This document shows positions 8,570 through 16,942 of a DNA stretch of 64,000 nt, in pieces. The stretch comes from Oscillospiraceae bacterium (GTDB taxonomy: Bacteria > Bacillota > Clostridia > Oscillospirales > Oscillospiraceae). The DNA lies in contig JAHHSI010000005.1 of the NCBI GenBank assembly GCA_020025275.1, positions 39,024-103,023 of the forward strand, in the 5' to 3' direction. Position 1 is the first letter of the stretch; every line of letters starts with the position of its first letter. The notes under the pieces are model-generated. The model had not been told where the DNA came from. It searched no databases and saw nothing but the letters and a program-made list of their open reading frames with translations. The translations under genes were made by a program, and so were the position numbers.

Positions 8570-9841
8570 TTACGCCGCAGGCTTGGAGACATTGACAATG
8601 ATCTGATACGTCCCCTTGATCCCCACATTTTGCGCCCCCGGGACAGTGACAGTGACCGGCACGGTAAAACTGCCTTCCCCGGTGATTTCACTTAGATTTG
8701 CCGTGATCTGCAGTTTATCGCCCGTCAGGGCCTCGATCTCGCTGGCAAGGCCACGCACGGTGATGTCCAGCCGCTCGGTCACGGGTGTTGCCTCGAGCCC
8801 CTCGGGGACGTTTTCCAGTGCAAACTGGTTGACTGTGATCGTTTTTTCACTGATCCCACTGACCACAATGGTGACGGTAGCCACCTGCTCGCTGTCATCC
8901 TTGAGATAGCAGCCCTCCGGCATGGGCACCGTATAGCGCAGACTCTGGGATTCCGCCAGATCCTGTAGATAAATGGTATCCAGAACAATTTCATTGACCG
9001 AGTCAAGTATGTCCTTATCGCCCACCAAGACCACAGCTGCCGGGTCAATGCTGTAATCCACCTGTGCCATTGTGGAGCCGGGTACCTCAACAAAATTGAT
9101 TTTCAGCGGTACCTTCTTCACGCTCTTCACCGGCAAGGTGGCCTGAATCAGCTTTGTGGCAGCGCGGATCTTCTCGTTCTTGATCGGGATATCATTGTAG
9201 TCATAGAGCTGGAATTCCAGCGCCTTGGTCACGGTTTTTTGTGCCCCGCTCACATCCAGTTTTACCTTAGCATAAGCCACATTCAGCAGATCATCCCGCT
9301 GGGCATGCAATACCAGCTGTACAGGGTCCAAAACCAGCTCTTCACTTAAGAATCCGTCTGCGATCTTTCCTGTAACTTCGCAGTGAATAGGAATTTCTTT
9401 TGTATCAAGCTCACCTACGGTCACCGTTATGGAATAGGAACTGGCATATTCCACTTGGATGGAATTCGGCTGCACGTTATCGGGAAAGATCACCTCATAC
9501 CGTAAGGATTGAATCCCCGTATCTGAAATTTTAGAGGTATCGGCCACAATGCGAATCTGCTCCTTGTTCAGCTTCCAGAGGACCTTTCTCGGCCCTTTCA
9601 GCCGGAGATCAATCGTTGTGTCATAGCCGGAGAGCAGCATCAACCCATTATCAGCCAACACGGTATTCTCACTGGCAAACTCCACCGGGATATTGTGCAC
9701 CGTGGTTGTCACATTCGTGATCTTCACGGTATCCACATAAAACCAGATGGCGATGGCGGCCAGAATAGATCCAATAACAAGGAAGATCTTGCGGCTCTGC
9801 TCTGCATCCGCAGTTGTCCGTTCCTTTTTATTCTTTTCCAT
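8570..9841 (-). CDS. cdaR: YbbR-repeat protein CdaR, regulator of the diadenylate cyclase
   Basis: 423 residues. One N-terminal membrane helix (about 18-38, KIFLVIGSILAAIAIWFYV) is followed by an extracellular part built of about four YbbR repeats rich in beta strands. In Bacillota CdaR binds and modulates CdaA. Its start overlaps the end of cdaA by 14 bases, consistent with coupled synthesis of the two membrane partners. The glmM gene that often follows in Bacillota is absent; an RseC-like gene follows instead. Confidence 0.93.
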   Translation of the reverse strand: MEKNKKERTTADAEQSRKIFLVIGSILAAIAIWFYVDTVKITNVTTTVHNIPVEFASENTVLADNGLMLLSGYDTTIDLRLKGPRKVLWKLNKEQIRIVADTSKISDTGIQSLRYEVIFPDNVQPNSIQVEYASSYSITVTVGELDTKEIPIHCEVTGKIADGFLSEELVLDPVQLVLHAQRDDLLNVAYAKVKLDVSGAQKTVTKALEFQLYDYNDIPIKNEKIRAATKLIQATLPVKSVKKVPLKINFVEVPGSTMAQVDYSIDPAAVVLVGDKDILDSVNEIVLDTIYLQDLAESQSLRYTVPMPEGCYLKDDSEQVATVTIVVSGISEKTITVNQFALENVPEGLEATPVTERLDITVRGLASEIEALTGDKLQITANLSEITGEGSFTVPVTVTVPGAQNVGIKGTYQIIVNVSKPAA

Positions 9842-10715
9842 TCTGCTCCCCCTTTCTTCTGCTCTTTAATAACTCAGAGAGCGCAAAGCGCGATTTATCC
9901 ACTTCTTCTTCGTTGGATGGCATCAGCTCGTTGCGCAGAAGCTGGCCCAATGTTTCCGGCATTAGATGGCGCTTGAGCATACCGCCCAGCGCCACAGAGA
10001 TGGACCCTGTCTCTTCCGAGACGATGACCACCACTGCATCGGAGTTTTCGCTCATGCCGATACCGGCACGGTGCCGCATACCGAGATCACGGCTCAGATT
10101 CACGTTCTTGGAGAGCGGCAGCATACATCCGGCGCCCAAGATCCGCCCGTTGCGGATGATCACCGCGCCGTCGTGCATGGGCGCCTTGACAAAGAAAATA
10201 TTCTTGAGCAGTTCCCCGGACACCGCGGCATCCAGCGTAGTGCCGCTGCGGATCATATCGTCCAGCAGGATCTCCCGCTCAAAGACGATCAGCACGCCTG
10301 TCCGACTCCGTGACATTTCGGTGCAGGCCACCACAGTCTGGTCGATGGCCTGCTCCAGTTCCGATATTTTTTGCTGCGGTGCAAACATCTTGATCAGCCG
10401 GATGTTCTTACTGCCCAGCTGCTCCAACAGTCGGCGGATCTCCGGCTGAAAGAGGATGATCAGTGCCAGAACGCCCCACTCCAACAGGTGTCCCAAAATA
10501 TAATTGACACCCCGTAAGTCCAAGGCGTAAGAGCCCAGCACAATCACCAGCAGCACGGCCACGCCCTTGAAAATGTTTCCCGCCTGCGTACTCTTAAACA
10601 GAGAGAGTATCTTATAGATCAGGAATGCCATAATGGCGACATCCAGAATATCCGACGGGCGGATCAGCAGCAGATATCTCCCAATACCTTCTATGACCGA
10701 TAAGACCGAATCCAT
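9828..10715 (-). CDS. cdaA: Diadenylate cyclase (c-di-AMP synthase) CdaA
   Basis: 295 residues from ATG 10715. A longer frame reaches 10799 but would start upstream of the promoter -10 box, and GAAAGGATG sits just before 10715. Three membrane helices occupy about residues 10-85. The DAC domain follows, with the catalytic DGA (MHDGAVIIRNG) and RHR (GMRHRAGIG, usual GTRHRA) motifs. It makes c-di-AMP from two ATP. c-di-AMP controls potassium, osmolyte and wall homeostasis. It is first in a thirteen-gene operon. Confidence 0.96.
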   Translation of the reverse strand: MDSVLSVIEGIGRYLLLIRPSDILDVAIMAFLIYKILSLFKSTQAGNIFKGVAVLLVIVLGSYALDLRGVNYILGHLLEWGVLALIILFQPEIRRLLEQLGSKNIRLIKMFAPQQKISELEQAIDQTVVACTEMSRSRTGVLIVFEREILLDDMIRSGTTLDAAVSGELLKNIFFVKAPMHDGAVIIRNGRILGAGCMLPLSKNVNLSRDLGMRHRAGIGMSENSDAVVVIVSEETGSISVALGGMLKRHLMPETLGQLLRNELMPSNEEEVDKSRFALSELLKSRRKGEQNGKE

Positions 10716-10767
10716 ATCGTCATCCTTTCTGCAGCGCACACAGATGCGCATACCAATAGATAATACT

Positions 10768-10796
10768 ATTATATCGAATATATTGGGAAATTGCAA
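10768..10796 (-). promoter_or_regulatory. Sigma-A type promoter of cdaA operon
   Basis: On the minus strand TTGCAA (10791-10796) and TATAAT (10768-10773) are separated by 17 bases. The -10 is a perfect consensus. It lies about 50 bases before the cdaA start and is the only clear promoter for the genes down to rsmB. Confidence 0.8.
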
Positions 10797-10825
10797 CAAA
10801 AAAAGAGAGTCTGAATCTTACGTTT

Positions 10826-11950
10826 TCACGAAAGAATATCGGATAATTCTGTTAGAAATCGATCCATCTGGGCCTTCGTATTGAATGCAGAAGGGCTGAG
10901 ACGAATCGTCCCGGTGTGCAGTGTTCCCGCGGTCCGGTGCGCCAGCGGAGCGCAGTGCAGACCTGCACGGACAGCGATGCCCCGCTGTGCCAGCTGCTCG
11001 CCCACTTCCTGGCTGTCCCGCCCCTCGGCCACGAAAGAGAGAACACCCGTCTGGTCCGCTTCCCGATCCGCCAGCCAAAGCCTCACCCCAGGTATGGTCT
11101 GCATCTGCTGCGCGGCATAACGCGTCAATGCCCGCTCGTGCTGAGCGATCGCCGCCACGCCCATGGAGCGAACGAAGCGCATCCCCGCCAGTAATCCTGC
11201 AATACCGGGCATATTGTGCGTTCCTGCTTCCAGACGATCCGGGAGTTCCGCCGGCATGGTCTGCTGACGTGAGACGCTTCCCGTTCCGCCCTCCAGCAAA
11301 GTGCTGATCTCGCCGCAATGGCAAAGCAGCAGTCCCGTCCCCTGCGGTCCGTAAAGCCCCTTATGCCCCGGCATGGCAACAAAAGCCGCCCCCAGCTGTT
11401 CTACGTTGATAGGGACCACGCCAGCGGATTGAGACGCATCGATGATCAGCGGGACCCCTGCCTTTTTGCATACATCTGCAATTTGCTCCACCGGCTGGCG
11501 GTACCCGAACACATTGGATACGTGGTTGCAGATTACCACATCCGCCCTCTGTCCAATCGCTTCCCGGAATTCCTCCACCGCTTTCTCCGGACAAAAAAGA
11601 GGCGTATCCACGATCACCCGTTCTGTCCGCGGGATCGCGTGCAGCGGCCGGGTAACTGCGTTGTGCTCATAGCCGGAAAGGATCACACGGCTCCCCGGTT
11701 TTACCAGCGATTTGATGGCTATATTCAGCGCATGGGTCGCATTCTGTGTAAAAATTACCTTCTCCGGTGAGGAAACGCCAAATAACTCTGCCGCTTCCAT
11801 GCGGCAGGAAAACGCCGTCTCCTCAGCTAAGCGGGAGGCCGGATAGCTGCCTCGGCCCGGTGAACTCATGGTCCGAATCCCCTCTTCTACCGCACGCTGC
11901 ACCGAGCAGGGCTTTTCCAGTGTGGTTGCACCGGCATCCAAATAAATCAT
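10826..11950 (-). CDS. Class V aminotransferase / cysteine desulfurase family protein
   Basis: 374 residues. This is a PLP enzyme of the NifS/SufS fold: DAGATTLEKP at the start, the TQNATHALN cofactor region, NHVSNVFG, DASQSAG, and the Schiff-base lysine in MPGHKGLYGPQG. A cysteine in AGLHCAPLAH occupies the persulfide or selenocysteine-lyase position. It resembles the EGID subgroup reported beside selenium-dependent hydroxylase genes. The overlap with a DUF3343 gene by 4 bases fits a sulfur or selenium transfer pair. General cysteine desulfurase activity is the safe reading; a selenium role is inferred. Confidence 0.88.
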   Translation of the reverse strand: MIYLDAGATTLEKPCSVQRAVEEGIRTMSSPGRGSYPASRLAEETAFSCRMEAAELFGVSSPEKVIFTQNATHALNIAIKSLVKPGSRVILSGYEHNAVTRPLHAIPRTERVIVDTPLFCPEKAVEEFREAIGQRADVVICNHVSNVFGYRQPVEQIADVCKKAGVPLIIDASQSAGVVPINVEQLGAAFVAMPGHKGLYGPQGTGLLLCHCGEISTLLEGGTGSVSRQQTMPAELPDRLEAGTHNMPGIAGLLAGMRFVRSMGVAAIAQHERALTRYAAQQMQTIPGVRLWLADREADQTGVLSFVAEGRDSQEVGEQLAQRGIAVRAGLHCAPLAHRTAGTLHTGTIRLSPSAFNTKAQMDRFLTELSDILS

Positions 11951-12198
11951 CCGCTCACCTCCTCATATCCATCGTCACTTTTCCGATAGATCCGCAGTGG
12001 AGCCAATCCATTTTCTTCCAGAATGGACAGGGCCGACGCCAGATCTTTTTCTTTCAAATCTATGGCATAACCGCAGCCATTTATACTCACGGCAGACGGC
12101 GCTTTCAGCCAACGCGCGAGGATTCCGTTTTGTTCCAGTAGCCGAGCCATACGCTGCACTTGGGTGACAGACCGCGCGATCATTAGACAATGCTCCAT
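11947..12198 (-). CDS. DUF3343 small putative Se/S carrier protein
   Basis: 83 residues, beginning MEHCLMIARSVTQVQRMARLL, a ferredoxin-like alpha/beta pattern. The family is small and usually sits beside class V aminotransferases or YedF/TusA proteins, and it has been suggested as a sulfur or selenium carrier. A single early Cys (residue 4) and a second in INGCGYAI (about 42) could carry persulfide. A strong AAAGGAGGAG ribosome-binding site precedes the ATG. The exact role is unproven. Confidence 0.75.
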   Translation of the reverse strand: MEHCLMIARSVTQVQRMARLLEQNGILARWLKAPSAVSINGCGYAIDLKEKDLASALSILEENGLAPLRIYRKSDDGYEEVSG

Positions 12199-12334
12199 TG
12201 TACTCCTCCTTTACGCTCCATTTTATGGATTTAGGCAGCGGTAGGTGCGCTGGAATACGCAGAAGGCCCGGCAAACTGCGAAAGGCGGCACCTTCTCTCC
12301 TTCTTCGTGGCATCGATCAGGCGTTGCTTTTCCA

Positions 12335-12369
12335 AAAAGAAAAGCGGAAAATCCCGAAGGATTTTCCGC
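12335..12369 (-). terminator. Intrinsic terminator after ispF
   Basis: Perfect 11-bp stem GCGGAAAATCC / GGATTTTCCGC (12344-12354 with 12359-12369) and a 4-base loop. On the minus strand it is followed by TTTTCTTTTT. It ends the carD-ispD-ispF unit. Confidence 0.85.
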
Positions 12370-12460
12370 CCGTCGATCCATATTCGATCATTTCCATACA
12401 GCACAGGAACAGCCCCTGGCAATCACGGGACGAAAAGCAGTCCCTGTGAAGCCTGCCGCA

Positions 12461-12949
12461 TCAGCGAGGCAGACGCTCGACCAGGGCAACGGCATGTGCA
12501 GCCATGCCCGAACCGTCTCCCGTAAATCCAAGATGCTCTTCCGTCGTGGCCTTGATGCCCACCTGATCCACCTCGATTCCCAATGCTTGCGCCAGATTGC
12601 GGCGCATCTCCCCCCGATAGGGAGCGATTTTCGGTGCCTGCACAATCAAGGTGGCATCCAAATTCACCACCTGTACGCCGCTGTCCTGCAGCCTTGCCGC
12701 CACACGCTCCAGAAGCAAAAGGCTGGATATATTCAGAAATGCCTGATCATTATCCGGAAACAAGCTGCCAATATCTTCCATACCTGCAGCCCCCAGCAGC
12801 GCATCCATAACCGCATGGGTCAAGACATCTGCATCAGAATGTCCCAGCAGCCCCTTCTCATAGGGTACCGTCACGCCGCCTAAAATAAGGGGTCTGCCCT
12901 CCACCAGACGATGCACATCATATCCATGTCCAATCCGTAAATTTGTCAT
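12461..12949 (-). CDS. ispF: 2-C-methyl-D-erythritol 2,4-cyclodiphosphate synthase
   Basis: 162 residues, normal length. It catalyses the cyclisation step of the MEP isoprenoid pathway. The metal ligands are in GHGYDVHRL (Asp and His) and GHSDADVLTHAVMDALLG (His). The late ATTEEHLGFTGDGSGM loop is complete. It overlaps ispD by 4 bases, the common ispD-ispF arrangement, and ends in a strong terminator. Confidence 0.97.
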   Translation of the reverse strand: MTNLRIGHGYDVHRLVEGRPLILGGVTVPYEKGLLGHSDADVLTHAVMDALLGAAGMEDIGSLFPDNDQAFLNISSLLLLERVAARLQDSGVQVVNLDATLIVQAPKIAPYRGEMRRNLAQALGIEVDQVGIKATTEEHLGFTGDGSGMAAHAVALVERLPR

Positions 12950-13671
12950 TCTCTATTTTCTCTCCCTGCCATGATGACTTCTGCCAGCGCCACATCCATG
13001 GGCGTGGTAATTTTCACATTCTCACGATCTCCCTCTGTCAAGTAAACTTGCTTGCCAAGCCGCTCAACAGCGCTGGCATCGTCGGTGACAGCAGCCCCCG
13101 CATCAAGCGCCGCCTGCAGGGCAGCCTTCAAAAGATCCGCCTGAAATACTTGCGGTGTCTGTATGGCGAAGAGGGCGTTTCGGTCCGGTGTGGAAAGGAC
13201 CCGGCCCTCTCCATCGGCAACTTTGATGGTATCGATCACCGGAATCGCAGGAACGGCTGCATTGGTCCTCACTGCCATCCTGATCACCTGATCGATCATT
13301 TCCGGCTGCACTAAAGGGCGGGCGCCGTCGTGTACCGCCAACAGTACCGACTGCGGATCGGCCTCCAGCGCTGCTGCCAACACCGACTCCGTTCGGGTGG
13401 CGCCGCCAACAATAACACGTACCGGCTTATGGAGTCCGGCTCGGTGACACAGCGCTGCCACATCCTCCAGCAGATCCTGCTGCGTTGCAACAATGATCTC
13501 ATCCACCTGTTGGGCCTGATCGATGGCTTGCACAGTATGCATCAACACCGGTTTTCCCTGAATTTCCATCAGCAGCTTATTTTCACCGCCCATACGGCGG
13601 GAAGTCCCGGCTGCCGGCACGATCGCCGAGCAAAAGGGATGCTTACTTTTTTTCTTACGGATTCCAAACAT
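12946..13671 (-). CDS. ispD: 2-C-methyl-D-erythritol 4-phosphate cytidylyltransferase
   Basis: 241 residues. It couples MEP to CTP in the MEP pathway. The nucleotide-binding opening is AIVPAAGTSRRMGG with NKLLMEI, followed by the catalytic-site segments VGGATRTESV and VHDGARPLV, and TPQVF near the C-terminal part. A short basic leader (FGIRKKKSKHP) precedes the domain. The start is one base after the carD stop, so it depends on carD translation and on the promoter before carD. Confidence 0.96.
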   Translation of the reverse strand: MFGIRKKKSKHPFCSAIVPAAGTSRRMGGENKLLMEIQGKPVLMHTVQAIDQAQQVDEIIVATQQDLLEDVAALCHRAGLHKPVRVIVGGATRTESVLAAALEADPQSVLLAVHDGARPLVQPEMIDQVIRMAVRTNAAVPAIPVIDTIKVADGEGRVLSTPDRNALFAIQTPQVFQADLLKAALQAALDAGAAVTDDASAVERLGKQVYLTEGDRENVKITTPMDVALAEVIMAGRENRE

Positions 13672-13672
13672 G

Positions 13673-14161
13673 TCAACGATCTCCCAGCATCATGATCTCA
13701 TCAATTTTTTGCTCCACATCCGTGTATTCCGCACCGGTCACCAGTACGATCTCCGAAATTAAAATCTGTTTAGCGGAATGAAGCATTTTCCGCTCACCGT
13801 TGGAGAGGCCTCGCTGGCGATCACGCCACATCAGACCTTTGATCACCCGAGAAACTTCCAGTAAATCGCCGCTTTTGATACGATCCATATTTTCTCGATA
13901 CCGGTGGTTCCAGTTCACATTCATGTCGGCATCCAGTGCAGGGATCTCCGCTATGATCTCTTCAATATGCTCTGTTGAAGAAAGCGGACGAATGCCGATG
14001 GACTCGCAATTCTCTATAGGGATCTTTAAAACAAGGCCCCCCACTGACATGCGAAAAACATAATACTGTGCACGCTGCCCGTTGATCCGCTCATCGACAA
14101 TCTCTTCGATCACGCCTGCCCCATGCATCGGATGTACCACACGGTCCCTTACCTGAAACAT
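13673..14161 (-). CDS. carD: CarD/CdnL-type RNA polymerase-binding transcription factor
   Basis: 162 residues. The N-terminal RNAP-interaction domain begins FQVRDRVVHPMHGAGVIEEI, the usual CarD/TRCF Tudor-like opening. A helical C-terminal DNA-binding domain follows from about residue 70 (NHRYRENMDRIKSGDLLEVSRVIKGL). The family stabilises open complexes at promoters, notably for rRNA. It is first in the operon with ispD and ispF. GGAGAAAGGAGAA precedes the start. Confidence 0.94.
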   Translation of the reverse strand: MFQVRDRVVHPMHGAGVIEEIVDERINGQRAQYYVFRMSVGGLVLKIPIENCESIGIRPLSSTEHIEEIIAEIPALDADMNVNWNHRYRENMDRIKSGDLLEVSRVIKGLMWRDRQRGLSNGERKMLHSAKQILISEIVLVTGAEYTDVEQKIDEIMMLGDR

Positions 14162-14209
14162 CTCCGGTTCTCCTTTCTCCCATTACGGTCATCTTACCCA
14201 CATATCCAT

Positions 14210-14238
14210 ATTATAGACAGATTCGACGTTATTTTCAA
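14210..14238 (-). promoter_or_regulatory. Sigma-A type promoter of carD-ispD-ispF
   Basis: On the minus strand TTGAAA (14233-14238), a 17-base spacer and TATAAT (14210-14215), about 49 bases upstream of the carD start. The stretch between this promoter and the GNAT terminator (14239-14391) shows no gene. Confidence 0.8.
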
Positions 14239-14391
14239 TGGAAAGTGGACAAGTTATCCCATAGAAAGCGGAAAATGTTAAACTATTTACTGCTTTTAGG
14301 TCAGTTTTTTGAAGTGTTGACGTTCTATGGTGTTATGAGATCCGACGGACGGGGCCAGTTTTTCTGTCAGAAAGCCATCCGCAATCGGCGC

Positions 14392-14433
14392 AAAAAAATA
14401 GCGCCGGACAGTCTGCTGCTGTTCCGGCGCTAT
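14392..14433 (-). terminator. Intrinsic terminator after the GNAT gene
   Basis: Stem ATAGCGCCGGA (14398-14408) with TCCGGCGCTAT (14423-14433), a 14-base loop, and six T on the minus strand (complement of 14392-14397). It lies 12 bases after the GNAT stop. Confidence 0.85.
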
Positions 14434-14445
14434 CTGCGTCATTCG

Positions 14446-14928
14446 TTAAAATGTAAGGCGCATCTGGTTCCATGCCACATTACCATGAACGGATTGAGAA
14501 ACACCCTCATTAACAAAGCCAAACTTGGCATAATAGTGCACCAGTGCATCCTTGCACGTCAGCACCATGCCCATCCGCCCCTGGGCCTTGGCCTCATCAA
14601 TGGCGCAATGCAGGAGCTTTTCGGCCAATCCACGCCGGCGATACGCCGGAATGGTATTCACGCCGAAAATCATCTGCCAGTCGCCGTTTTCGCGATGCAG
14701 TTCTGCCTTTTCATACATTTCATCCGTTAAATCCCGTGCATCTGTAACCATTCCGTTGACAAAGCTGACAAGCCGATCCTCATCATACATCAACCAAAAG
14801 TGGCGCGGGTACGCACGCAGGCGGGCGCGGAAGGACTCCTTCGTAGCAGCTTCAGCTGCGGGAAAGCACTCTGCCTCCACCTCTGTCAGCGCCTGTAGAT
14901 CTGCTAACGTTGCGTGTCTGATCTCCAT
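14446..14928 (-). CDS. GNAT family N-acetyltransferase
   Basis: 160 residues. A single GNAT domain begins EIRHATLADLQALTEVEAECF. The acetyl-CoA loop is VNTIPAYRRRGLAEKLL (about 91-107), and the C-terminal YYAKFGFVNEG is the usual GFxxxG end. The AANAT-like spacing suggests a small amine substrate, but the substrate cannot be named. It is flanked by terminators on both sides: a hairpin at 14954-14978 separates it from ispH-rpsA, so it may be read by partial readthrough. Confidence 0.88.
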   Translation of the reverse strand: MEIRHATLADLQALTEVEAECFPAAEAATKESFRARLRAYPRHFWLMYDEDRLVSFVNGMVTDARDLTDEMYEKAELHRENGDWQMIFGVNTIPAYRRRGLAEKLLHCAIDEAKAQGRMGMVLTCKDALVHYYAKFGFVNEGVSQSVHGNVAWNQMRLTF

Positions 14929-14953
14929 AGTAATCTCCTTTTCCCAGATGAAA

Positions 14954-14978
14954 GACCCGGCGCATACAGCGCCGGGTC
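14954..14978 (-). terminator. Hairpin after ispH-rpsA, likely partial terminator
   Basis: Perfect 10-bp stem GACCCGGCGC / GCGCCGGGTC with a 5-base loop. Only a short T run (TTT) follows on the minus strand, so termination may be incomplete and the GNAT gene downstream could be cotranscribed. Confidence 0.65.
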
Positions 14979-14998
14979 GTATTGCGTCTCAACGCAAA

Positions 14999-16942
14999 TT
15001 AGTCGTCGTATTCCTCGGCAGCAGGAGCCAGCAGAGCACGAATGGACAGGGAGATCTTCTGCTTCTCCTCGTCAATTGCCGTGATCTTGGCGTCCACGAT
15101 CTCACCCTCGCTCAGAACATCGCCGGGCTTATCGATGCGGCGATCAGCGATCTGGGAGATATGGATCAGGCCATCCACACCGGGAACAACCTCAGCGAAT
15201 GCGCCGAAGTCCATCAGCTTTACGATACGGACAGAAGCCACATCGCCTACCTGATAGGTCTCCATGAACTTATCCCAGGGGTTGCAGGAACGATCCTTCA
15301 CACCCAAAGAAATCTTGTGCTTCTCAGCGTCGAAGGAAATGACATACACATCCAGCGTGTCACCCACAGAAACGACCTCGGCGGGGGTCTTAATGCGGGA
15401 CCAAGACAGCTCGGAGATATGTACCATACCATCCACACCACCGATATCGACGAACACACCGTAAGAAGTCATGGACTTCACAACGCCGGTGTAACGCTTG
15501 CCCTCTTCAATGTTGGCCCAGATCTCAGCCTGTGCAGCCTGACGTGCCTCATAGGTCACGGCACGGATGGAACCCACCACACGGCGGCGAGCACGGTTGA
15601 CCTCTGTAATACGCAGGGAAACAGTCTGGCCGATCATGGTGCTCAGATCGGTGCCGCGGGGCTGGCCGCTCTGGGAAGCGGGCACGAACACGCGCACGCC
15701 CTTCACATTGACGACGATACCGCCCTTGTTCTCCTCGGTTACCTTACCCTCGAGAGTGGTCTTCTCCTCTCTGGCAACCTCGATGTCCTCCCAGACTTTC
15801 ACAGCATCCAGACGCTTCTTGGACAGCATCGCATAGCCCTCGACATCGTTCACGCGGATGATGTAGGTCTCGATCTCGTCGCCGACCTTCACCACATCCT
15901 CAGGCTTTACGTTGGGATCTGCGGACAGCTCGTCAACGGAAATGTAGCCGGCCTGCTTGCAGCCCAGATCTACCTGCACCTCGGTGGGACCCACGGAGGT
16001 CACAATGCCTGTTACCTTCTCTCCTGTATTTAAAGTCTTAAAAGATTTTTCCAGCATTTCTTCGAAGCTTTCTTCCATAGCTTCCGTGGTCTTGATTTCT
16101 TCGCTCATCGTTGTATATACCTCCTTAATGATGCCCGCAGGCGTGGACGCGCCGGCCGTAAGCCCCGCCACAGAGCAACCATTAAAGAAGTCCGATGAGA
16201 GCTCCCCTGCCTGTTCGATCTGAACTACGGCAGAACAGCGTCCGCTGCAAATTTCTGTCAAATGTTTGGTGTTGGCACTTTTACGATCTCCGACCACGAC
16301 CATAGCATCAACGGTAGCAGCGATTTCTGCCGCCTCCGTCTGACGCCTATACGTAGCATTACATATTGTATCAAATATTTTTGCGTTTGTACACTGTTTT
16401 TTTAGAATTTCTTCGGAACTTTCCCAAATTGTCCGGATGCAGGTGGTCTGGGCCACCATCGTGAGGGGCAGATGGCAGCGATTCGGGTCCTCTTGCAGCC
16501 AATTTTCCAGTTCCTGCGGCCCGTCAAAGATCAGCGAGTGATCCGACCAGCTGGCCACTCCCATCACTTCCGGGTGCTGTGGTTCCCCGATAATCACAGG
16601 GATGCGCCCTTCCTCATCGGCTTTAGCCACCAGCTGCTGAATCCGCAGGACATTGGGACAGGTGGCATTGATGCACTCTGCGCCAATCCCGGCCAGATAG
16701 TCCATCACGTTTTTCTTTTCTCCGTGGGAGCGGATGATCACCGCTTCTCCGGGCCGGACTTGCGAGGTGTGGTCCACTTGGCGGGCTCCCAGCGCCTCCA
16801 ATTCTGCCACCACATTGGCATTATGAATGATGCTGCCCAGCATCACACAGCCACCCTTTTCCTCTGCTGTCTGTCGTGCCAGCTTCACAGCGCGCTCCAC
16901 ACCGTAGCAAAATCCGGCGCTCTTGGCAAGAATTACGTCCAT
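14999..16942 (-). CDS. ispH-rpsA: IspH-ribosomal protein S1 fusion (HMBPP reductase / S1-domain protein)
   Basis: 647 residues. Residues 1-~277 are IspH, the 4Fe-4S enzyme that makes IPP and DMAPP at the end of the MEP pathway. The three cluster cysteines are at 12 (GFCYGV), 95 (NATCPN) and 194 (DTICNAT), and TAGASTPAG is present. After a linker of about 25 residues come four S1 RNA-binding domains (about 305-378, 393-460, 476-548, 562-635), the third and fourth with VHISELS and IHISQIA. No stop or frameshift separates the halves. The fusion is known in clostridia. The S1 part likely serves as the ribosomal S1 equivalent. It overlaps plsC by 10 bases. Confidence 0.95.
   Translation of the reverse strand: MDVILAKSAGFCYGVERAVKLARQTAEEKGGCVMLGSIIHNANVVAELEALGARQVDHTSQVRPGEAVIIRSHGEKKNVMDYLAGIGAECINATCPNVLRIQQLVAKADEEGRIPVIIGEPQHPEVMGVASWSDHSLIFDGPQELENWLQEDPNRCHLPLTMVAQTTCIRTIWESSEEILKKQCTNAKIFDTICNATYRRQTEAAEIAATVDAMVVVGDRKSANTKHLTEICSGRCSAVVQIEQAGELSSDFFNGCSVAGLTAGASTPAGIIKEVYTTMSEEIKTTEAMEESFEEMLEKSFKTLNTGEKVTGIVTSVGPTEVQVDLGCKQAGYISVDELSADPNVKPEDVVKVGDEIETYIIRVNDVEGYAMLSKKRLDAVKVWEDIEVAREEKTTLEGKVTEENKGGIVVNVKGVRVFVPASQSGQPRGTDLSTMIGQTVSLRITEVNRARRRVVGSIRAVTYEARQAAQAEIWANIEEGKRYTGVVKSMTSYGVFVDIGGVDGMVHISELSWSRIKTPAEVVSVGDTLDVYVISFDAEKHKISLGVKDRSCNPWDKFMETYQVGDVASVRIVKLMDFGAFAEVVPGVDGLIHISQIADRRIDKPGDVLSEGEIVDAKITAIDEEKQKISLSIRALLAPAAEEYDD

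Noticed and set aside
10716..10799. Longer CdaA N-terminus from 10799
   Set aside because: It would begin upstream of the promoter -10 box at 10768-10773; ATG 10715 has a good ribosome-binding site and the typical CdaA start.
12231..12422. 63-codon minus-strand frame between ispF and DUF3343
   Set aside because: It spans the perfect terminator hairpin at 12344-12369, whose codons explain part of the frame, and has no ribosome-binding site.
14239..14391. Possible origin-like element (GTGGACAAGTTATCC) upstream of carD
   Set aside because: Only one imperfect DnaA-box-like site, no dnaA or dnaN nearby and no clustered repeats.
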